A stretch of DNA of 55,313 nucleotides from Paenibacillus allorhizosphaerae (GTDB lineage Bacteria > Bacillota > Bacilli > Paenibacillales > NBRC-103111), in the NCBI RefSeq assembly GCF_910594985.1, contig NZ_CAJVCE010000036.1:1-55313 (forward strand), written 5' to 3'. Of the stretch, positions 50,072 through 55,313 are shown piece after piece; the first letter of the stretch is position 1, and the number at the start of each line of letters is the position of its first letter. Made by a program: the position numbers and the translations under genes. The notes below the pieces were generated by a model. It searched no databases. It was not told the DNA's origin and was given only the letters and a program-made list of their open reading frames with translations.

Positions 50072-50272
50072 TTTTCATCCTCCTAAAGTTTTGATATCTA
50101 ATTTTTACTCAACAATCGTCCCGTTCGCGGAACTACCTTTATTAAAGTCTTTCTGCTTTCAGAATACCACTGATTACTTTTCATGTAAAAAATGGTTTCA
50201 CTCTATTAATGAAGACGATAGGAAATCTGGAATATATACGTGACTTAATGTTTTTCAACTTTATTGTTTATG

Positions 50273-50314
50273 GCAAATTTATAGGCTACCCTTCAGGGTC
50301 GCCTATAAATTTGC
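50273..50314. terminator. Strong hairpin after the ECF41 operon
   Basis: Perfect 14-base stem GCAAATTTATAGGC/GCCTATAAATTTGC with an inner ACCCT/AGGGT pairing. It lies 41 bases beyond the last gene of the operon ending at 50355, between convergent ends. There is no long T-run, so it may act from either strand. Confidence 0.5.
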
Positions 50315-50354
50315 TTATCATGTTTATTTAATTACAGATGCTGTCTCCGCTCAT

Positions 50355-50762
50355 CTATCCTTTCGTCATCTCCCTCATAATCAACATCGCGTTCAAGAAC
50401 AAGCCTAGCGAGATGACGGGATGTGCCGCTGCCGCAAATCCGATTTCTTCCGAGAAGACAGCCGTCGCGAAGATCAAAAGGATTAGGCCGATCAGCACCA
50501 AACTCTTAATTTTAATGCCCTTGGGCAGTCTGGCCGGAAAAGACAATATAAACAACAATACGGGGATAGGCGCGAAGTACATGGCGAAATTACCGTGCAT
50601 CCCCCATTGAGACGAAACTACGAACAGCGCGAATCCAGCCAAGAACACCTGTAACGCGATGCAGATCGAAAAAAGTGCGTTCAATATGCTAAAACCTAGC
50701 CGCGCGTATTGAGCGGCTGACGGCACCAAAGAGCGGGTTGCGGTCATTTTTTGTACTTCCAT
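50355..50762 (-). CDS. DUF6220-like small membrane protein
   Basis: The 135-residue protein has four hydrophobic spans (about 22-50, 60-78, 85-103, 108-128). The wording LQVFLAGFALFV, WGMHGNFAMYFAPIPVLLF and HPVISLGLFLNAML resembles DUF6220 proteins. RBS GGGAGG lies 9 bases before the ATG. It is the last gene of the 53686-50355 operon, 15 bases after the VOC gene. No biochemical role is known for this family. In this setting it would act at the membrane in the ECF41 response. Confidence 0.72.
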   Translation of the reverse strand: MEVQKMTATRSLVPSAAQYARLGFSILNALFSICIALQVFLAGFALFVVSSQWGMHGNFAMYFAPIPVLLFILSFPARLPKGIKIKSLVLIGLILLIFATAVFSEEIGFAAAAHPVISLGLFLNAMLIMREMTKG

Positions 50763-50777
50763 CGTTTAATTCCTCCC

Positions 50778-51500
50778 TTAGACTAGCCTTTCGGAAACCG
50801 CACGAATGGTGTAGGGGTACGGATCCAATTGAAACTCCCCTTCTTTAGGATCGAGAATCGTCATTTGAATAGGGTGAACTTCCGGAATCTTCATCGAAGG
50901 ATACCATCCGATTGCTTTATCCCCCAGGATGAACATTCCGTGCTCGTCACCGAGCATCTGAAACGTCTTTCCGTCCCCGATATAAGGCGTGACCTCAAAT
51001 CGAGAATCTAGGCGCTGAATTACCTCCGATACGCTGCCGCGAAGCGGAAAACCGATCTCGCTGACATTCAGAATGGATTCGTGATCAAAAGGCTCTGTTG
51101 AGGCATTGTCCATTCGATGCCGAGCGATGAATTCCACCAGATTCCCCGAAGGATCTTCGAAATAGAAGGCATGCGCATCCGTTCCTTCGAAATAAGCGAT
51201 ATCTTCGATTGCCTGGATTCCCGCGTACGGAAGGGGCGCAGCGGAAAGTACCCGACAGCCTTTGGCCAGAAGCCAGCTTTTCGCTTCGCGAATTTGGTTC
51301 TCGGGGATATTCATTGCCAAATGGTAGGACGGCAGTATCCTTCCCTTCTCCTCGTGAACGAAAGTCAATCGCGTTCCCCAGGCAACGATCGTGATTGAAT
51401 GTTCCGTTATATCTGCTAATGCAAATCCAAGTCTTTCTGTGTAGAACACCTTCATTTCAGCTAACCGGGCGGTTCTCAGTTCCAATTCGATGATTCTCAT
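50778..51500 (-). CDS. VOC-family two-domain protein
   Basis: The 240-residue protein has two glyoxalase/dioxygenase-like halves. The first (about 1-130) reads ELELRTARLAEMKVFYTERL, HLAMNIPENQIREAKSWLLA and FYFEDPSGNLVEFIARH. The second (about 140-240) is more divergent. Its start overlaps the stop of the sigma factor gene by 4 bases (ATGA), so it is coupled to it. It occupies the place that carboxymuconolactone decarboxylases, oxidoreductases or epimerases hold in other ECF41 loci. Substrate unknown. Confidence 0.85.
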   Translation of the reverse strand: MRIIELELRTARLAEMKVFYTERLGFALADITEHSITIVAWGTRLTFVHEEKGRILPSYHLAMNIPENQIREAKSWLLAKGCRVLSAAPLPYAGIQAIEDIAYFEGTDAHAFYFEDPSGNLVEFIARHRMDNASTEPFDHESILNVSEIGFPLRGSVSEVIQRLDSRFEVTPYIGDGKTFQMLGDEHGMFILGDKAIGWYPSMKIPEVHPIQMTILDPKEGEFQLDPYPYTIRAVSERLV

Positions 51501-52384
51501 CTTACTACCTCCTCCAGATACTTGAGTTTGTCAGGATTTGCAACTGCATAGATGGAATGAATCCTACTATCCGAAGCCTCGAACGAGTAAACGTAAGCAA
51601 TGCGTCCGCCGATCCTCATTACGATTCCCGGGCTTCCGTTCACCGTAGTGATTATATAGGAATAGTGGCTGTCAGGACGCCCGAACCAATCCATCCATTG
51701 CATATAAAACGGAATGACTCGCGTCGCTCCGACGACGGGCTGCTGCGCGGCCGGCGCCTTGCCACCTCCATCTGTATAATGGATGGCGTCAGGAGACAGC
51801 AACTGCAACAGGCGGTTCGCATCCCCCGCAATCACGCTTTGGATGAATTGCCGCACTTGCGTCTCCGTAACGGTGCTCGTTGCTATGTCCGGCGGTTCAT
51901 GGCGGATACCTTTCTTGGCCCGATGAAAAATTTGCCTGCAGTTGAAGCTGCTTTTCCCCACCATGCCTGCAATCTGGTCGTACGGATATTGAAATATTTC
52001 CCGCAGGAGAAACACTGCCCGTTCGATCGCGCTTAGCTGTTGCAGAAGCATCAAATAGGCTGTTGAGATCGTTTCCCTTTGTTGATAAATTTCAGAAGGG
52101 TCCGAGCTTACGTCTTCAAGATGCACGAGTGGCTCCGGCAACCAAGTCCCCACGTAAACTTCCCGTTGTTTCGCGGACGATTGCAACAGGTTCAGGCAAC
52201 GGTTCGTTACGATTTTGCACAAGTATGCCTTTTCGTTCCGGATATTTGCGTCCGAAGGCAATTGGTTCATCGCCAGGAAGGCATCCTGTACGATGTCTTC
52301 CGCATCCATGACGCTTCCGAGCATTCGATACGCCAGTGAGAACAATAACATCCGATAAGTTTGATATAGTTGTTCCGTGTCCAT
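51497..52384 (-). CDS. ECF41-type RNA polymerase sigma factor (SigJ-like)
   Basis: The 295-residue extracytoplasmic-function sigma factor has region 2 (RMLGSVMDAEDIVQDAFLAM, about 20-40), region 4 (LSAIERAVFLLREIFQYPYD with KSSFNCRQIFHRAKKGI) and a C-terminal SnoaL-like extension (about 180-295). Both ECF41 signatures are visible: WLPEPL at 81-86 in the linker and NPDKL at 283-287 near the C-terminus. RBS AAAGGAGG precedes the ATG. In this group the C-terminal domain replaces an anti-sigma factor. The gene lies 27 bases after the FAD gene in one operon, led by a matching promoter. Confidence 0.92.
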   Translation of the reverse strand: MDTEQLYQTYRMLLFSLAYRMLGSVMDAEDIVQDAFLAMNQLPSDANIRNEKAYLCKIVTNRCLNLLQSSAKQREVYVGTWLPEPLVHLEDVSSDPSEIYQQRETISTAYLMLLQQLSAIERAVFLLREIFQYPYDQIAGMVGKSSFNCRQIFHRAKKGIRHEPPDIATSTVTETQVRQFIQSVIAGDANRLLQLLSPDAIHYTDGGGKAPAAQQPVVGATRVIPFYMQWMDWFGRPDSHYSYIITTVNGSPGIVMRIGGRIAYVYSFEASDSRIHSIYAVANPDKLKYLEEVVR

Positions 52385-52411
52385 ACAGACCTCCTTTCTG
52401 AAATCGTCCGT

Positions 52412-53686
52412 TTAGTGCGCGAGTATATGGAGTGAAGCTCGCTTCGCGCTTGCTGCCGCCCCACCTGCCAAATATTCACCGTGTGACACCCAATCTCCAG
52501 CCACGCACAAGCCCTTGATCTGAGGGACGGCAGGACCTGGATTCTCGACCCGCTTCATATGTGGAAAGTCATGAACGACCGTCATCTTGGGCAAATACTG
52601 CTCCGCCACCACTTCCCGTCTCCAACCGGGATGAACGAGATCCATTGCTTGCTCAAGTTGTCTGCGGTCTTCTTGCGCATTGCTCCCCTGCACTTGGAAC
52701 TTGATCATTTGAAACACTTGAACGTCATCGTTCTCGCTGAGTTCTAGCCCTTTGATTCGTGATGAGTTGACCATAAGGACCGGTTGATCGATGCCGTAGA
52801 CGAATTGATGCTGCGGTGCGGGAAGTCGACGGAGCCCAATATCCAAACAAGCGGCCGTGATCGGAATGGCCTGCTGCTCCCACGTCCGCAGCGAAGTAAG
52901 TTCGGCAGATGAAACCAGCCTGCTCGCTATCTGCGGCGATGTCGTCAGGATCACGTAGGGAACCTCAATCGTTTCGGTATTCTCGCATCGAACTCGTTGC
53001 ACCCGCCCGTCATCATGCTCAACGGATTTGACTTTCCTACCTGTAATCACCACCACGCCGAGCCGACGTGCTTCCGAACACAATTCCTCGATCAGGGATC
53101 CCCAGCCTCTCTTCAAATAATACACCCCAGTGATGGAACGTTGCATCTGTCTGAACAAGGGTCCCGCCACTTGTAAATCCGGAGCTTGTACGTATGTTCC
53201 TCCTCGGGCCAGTACGTACAGAAGATGACGTACCATCGGGCTTCCTACTTGCTCCTCCATCCAGTCTCGCAGACTCATGTGTGGAATCGTGGCCGTGTCA
53301 AGCTTGAGGATCTTCAAGAGGATGGCTCCGAACCTGTATTTGTCCGCCGCCGATAACAAGGGAGTCTTAAGAAGTGAACTGACCGCAGCCGGAAAAGGGT
53401 ACACCTGCTCTTTCCAGATTCCGTACGGGGTGAACTCGTCGACTTTTCGAAAAATATCCAGATTTAAGTTCAATTCCCGGAAAATGTCGTACGCATCCCC
53501 GGCATAGAGTGCATGCGAACCCAAATTGAATCGTACTCGGTCCTTCTTGTTTGTGATCGCCCTTCCCCCCACCTGATTCTGACTTTCCAAAACGACGACG
53601 CGTTTTCCTCCTCTTGCTAAATAAAGAGCTGCGGTCAGTCCGGCAATACCTCCACCAACAACAGCCACATCATACTTTGCATCCAT
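52412..53686 (-). CDS. FAD-dependent amine-oxidase/phytoene-desaturase-like oxidoreductase
   Basis: The 424-residue flavoprotein starts DAKYDVAVVGGGIAGLTAAL (GxGxxG) and YLARGGKRVVVLESQNQVGG. The C-terminal FAD motif is GLCVAGDWVSHGEYLAGGAA. The middle part has YVILTTSPQIASRLVSS, typical of the NAD(P)/FAD amine oxidoreductase fold. RBS AGGAGG lies 10 bases before the ATG at 53686. It leads the ECF41 operon. An oxidoreductase is one of the classic partners of ECF41 sigma factors, and is probably an enzyme of the response. Substrate unknown. Confidence 0.9.
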   Translation of the reverse strand: MDAKYDVAVVGGGIAGLTAALYLARGGKRVVVLESQNQVGGRAITNKKDRVRFNLGSHALYAGDAYDIFRELNLNLDIFRKVDEFTPYGIWKEQVYPFPAAVSSLLKTPLLSAADKYRFGAILLKILKLDTATIPHMSLRDWMEEQVGSPMVRHLLYVLARGGTYVQAPDLQVAGPLFRQMQRSITGVYYLKRGWGSLIEELCSEARRLGVVVITGRKVKSVEHDDGRVQRVRCENTETIEVPYVILTTSPQIASRLVSSAELTSLRTWEQQAIPITAACLDIGLRRLPAPQHQFVYGIDQPVLMVNSSRIKGLELSENDDVQVFQMIKFQVQGSNAQEDRRQLEQAMDLVHPGWRREVVAEQYLPKMTVVHDFPHMKRVENPGPAVPQIKGLCVAGDWVSHGEYLAGGAAASAKRASLHILAH

Positions 53687-53722
53687 TCGAAGAAACCTCC
53701 TTCATGCGTTGTCATTAAACAA

Positions 53723-53749
53723 GACAGGAAGGAGGCCGAAGATGTGACA
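53723..53749 (-). promoter_or_regulatory. Candidate ECF41 autoregulated promoter
   Basis: TGTCACA (53743-53749), 16 bases, TGTC (53723-53726), about 37 bases upstream of the first operon gene. The known ECF41 consensus is TGTCACA then CGTC at 16-17 bases, so only one base differs. Confidence 0.75.
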
Positions 53750-53759
53750 AAGTGGAAAC

Positions 53760-54160
53760 AGTGATGTAGAAAAAAAGCAACCCGAATAGCGCAGCCCACA
53801 TTGAGTTACGACAAGAAATTATATAATTACTATTAGAGGAGAGTTAAAATTTATTAAAAGAGAGAATCATATTTCTGAAGACGAAGCAATTTAAATCATG
53901 AATAAGGCAACTGAAAGGTCGGAAGGGTTTTTATTCGATTATTTTCCATATTTAACTCCATCTAAGTGATTAGTGACGGAATTAGGAACACAATTTCTAT
54001 TAACATCTTTTGTATTTGAAATGAACTGATACATATGACAGTTTGCGACTTTCAAAAATCAATGTATAGTTCTTATTAAACGGTGCAGAAGAGTTGATAT
54101 CTATGGCTTAGGAGGTAAAAAGAATATAGAAATTATTAAACAGAATATTTAATGATAAAT
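53760..54160. other. AT-rich gap with a short coding-like remnant
   Basis: On the plus strand after GAGGAGAG (53837) the bases read KFIKRENHISEDEAI, a stop, then IMNKATERSEGFLFDYFPYL in the same phase. It may be a worn small gene of unknown origin. AGGAGG at 54111 precedes the next gene but is too far from its first ATG. Confidence 0.35.
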
Positions 54161-54168
54161 ATTACAGT

Positions 54169-54564
54169 ATGAAACACTGTGAACGGGAAGGTAAAATATA
54201 TGAAATTTTAGGAATAAAATGGTTTAAAAGGTTACTACTTAGAATAGCAAGGAGTAGAAAAAACGAATTCCCATTTAATGGATATTTTTTAAAAGAACTG
54301 TCAATAGAAGGAATAATCGAATTTGAGAATAAATCTAAAAAAAGTGAAAGAAGTCACGCCATTATAGCAATACTAATCTTATTTTATCAGTTCAGGATAA
54401 TTATTTTTTTGGAAGGAACTTTAGATGTATTATTTCTTTTATTTTTTACTGTATTGAATGTTATAACAAATATATATCCAATTTTTCTACAAAGATATAA
54501 TCGAATTAGAATTAAGAGCGTCCTTCAAAAAATGAAATTGATAAAAAAAAGTAATAATTGCTAA
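54169..54564 (+). CDS. CrtO-like membrane acyltransferase (diaponeurosporenoate acyltransferase family)
   Basis: The 131-codon frame resembles the glycosyl-4,4'-diaponeurosporenoate acyltransferase family: EREGKIYEILGIKWFKRLLL near the start and NVITNIYPIFLQRYNRIRIK at the end, with two hydrophobic spans between. The homologous region seems to begin upstream of the ATG at 54169 (LLNRIFNDKYYS, in frame), but a TAG and lack of a start codon cut it off. The good AGGAGG at 54111 is 50 bases away. The gene may therefore be 5'-damaged. No carotenoid genes are nearby. Confidence 0.55.
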   Translation: MKHCEREGKIYEILGIKWFKRLLLRIARSRKNEFPFNGYFLKELSIEGIIEFENKSKKSERSHAIIAILILFYQFRIIIFLEGTLDVLFLLFFTVLNVITNIYPIFLQRYNRIRIKSVLQKMKLIKKSNNC

Positions 54565-54659
54565 AGGATAGAGTTAGTTGCACAAACTGGAGAAATCCTT
54601 AATCAATTATAATGCCACCAATACAAGATTTAACGTAGAAATTTATCAAATAGATCATC

Positions 54660-55000
54660 ATGTTGTTACACTGCCTTCGAATTGCCTATTTTTCGCAACC
54701 TTGAACACAAAATGAGAATGCACCGGGAGTATTCTCCTTCGACATCCACTTGATCTAAATAAGTTGATCGGGTGGATGTTACCCCACATGTTATGAAGTA
54801 CAGGGGATCCATTTGATACTAGTTCCTTTATTTGGCGATTACGTCCACTTGTCCTCAACGTGCAACCGAATGGCCTCTGTTTTAGTTTCTTCAGAATATA
54901 AGCTGATCTTTTTCCCTTTGATTGACATAAAAAATGCACCCCTTAGAATTCATCGGATTACCCAGGGGGTTTTTCCAACTGCATTCTAAGGGGTGCACTT
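54660..55000 (-). mobile_element. IS3-family left-end remnant with orfA start
   Basis: The minus strand begins with a terminal-type sequence TGCACCCCTTAGAAT. This is present twice as an inverted pair (54935-54949 and 54983-54997). ATG 54928 then reads SIKGKKISLYSEETKTEAIR and LHVEDKWT, the start of an IS3-family OrfA. A missing base then breaks the frame (RQIKELVSNGS follows). No OrfB is present. A different IS3 remnant lies at 48434. Confidence 0.6.
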
Positions 55001-55040
55001 CAATCCGGACGGGGGTTGCCTTTCTTAATTAATATTTCTT

Positions 55041-55311
55041 TTATAGCCAAATGCCATCAAGTTCAGGATGTTTGGATGGGTCGCTTGGTCGCTCATCCGT
55101 TGGCAAAACTTTCAACTGTCCTGTCTCCACCCACTTCTGCCGCTGAAAACGTTGCAGCTTGCGGCTCACGCCTTCACGAGCGGTGCCGATCTCGAGGCAA
55201 GCTCATATCATAGCTACTGCTGCTCCGAAGTGGAACTCAGCTTGTTCAAGACCAAGAAATGCGCTCTTATTCTCCTGAAAATCGATATTTAATCGGTTCA
55301 AATACTCCATC
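55041..55311 (-). pseudogene. Crp/Fnr-type regulator, C-terminal helix-turn-helix remnant
   Basis: The minus strand reads EYLNRLNIDFQENKSAFLGL, a TGA, then in phase CLEIGTAREGVSRKLQRFQR with QKWVETGQLKVLPTDER and a stop at 55041. The segment IGTAREGVSRKLQRF resembles the recognition helix of Crp/Fnr regulators. The sensor domain is absent or outside the window. Confidence 0.45.
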
Positions 55312-55313
55312 CC

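Noticed and set aside
11737..50140. CRISPR array from the many similar direct repeats
   Set aside because: Spacing is irregular at kilobase scale, the repeats contain hairpins and diverge, and no cas genes are present.
54658..54939. Minus-strand 93-codon frame as a gene
   Set aside because: Another frame of the same DNA gives the start of an IS3 OrfA, so this frame is a shadow across the element.

Overview
The window looks like accessory chromosome of a Gram-positive spore-former of the Paenibacillaceae (Paenibacillus/Cohnella type). The evidence is strong AGGAGG ribosome binding sites, orphan sugar-binding lipoproteins paired with AraC regulators, golvesin-like and FIMAH-like modules in a giant secreted protein, a NucA/NucB-type DNase, KhtTU and an ECF41 sigma factor. 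I see no rRNA, tRNA or CRISPR array.

Layout. 1-260 holds the right end of an IS110-family element joined to a hairpin repeat. 742-9298 (minus) is one carbohydrate operon: TIM-barrel isomerase, Gfo/Idh/MocA oxidoreductase, 1758-aa multidomain secreted protein and solute-binding lipoprotein, with a divergent AraC regulator at 9534. From about 10.3 to 50 kb the DNA is a patchwork of one- and two-gene modules (RibD_C/dihydrofolate-reductase-like, GNAT, VOC, HxlR/SRPBCC, YetF, hydrolase, FemAB, TetR/methionine aminopeptidase, DinB, HAD, GyrI-like, methyltransferase, ArsR pairs). These are separated by about twenty copies of one interspersed repeat, a hairpin between two direct arms, and by short elements with TGTC/GACA ends. 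Many modules are decayed, often by single-base indels. Inside this patchwork are a 4.5-kb composite-transposon-like unit (17978-22447) carrying a recombinase and the K+/H+ antiporter KhtTU, a phage terminase fragment, and a second carbohydrate locus (23742-28884: two FAD oxidoreductases, AraC regulator, solute-binding lipoprotein). At the right end, 50355-53686 is an intact ECF41 operon (FAD oxidoreductase, sigma factor, VOC protein, DUF6220-like membrane protein) with a recognisable ECF41 promoter. The window closes with a carotenoid-acyltransferase-like gene and IS3 and Crp-type remnants.

The most interesting signal is the link between the interspersed repeat and the IS110 element. Both IS110 copies are joined to the same place in a repeat arm (TAGC core). 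The 5' noncoding region of the fuller copy contains an internal loop whose two sides match the two halves of that target, as expected of a bridge RNA. The repeat arms may therefore be an RNA-guided landing site, and the repeats also mark the edges of cassette-like single-gene modules.
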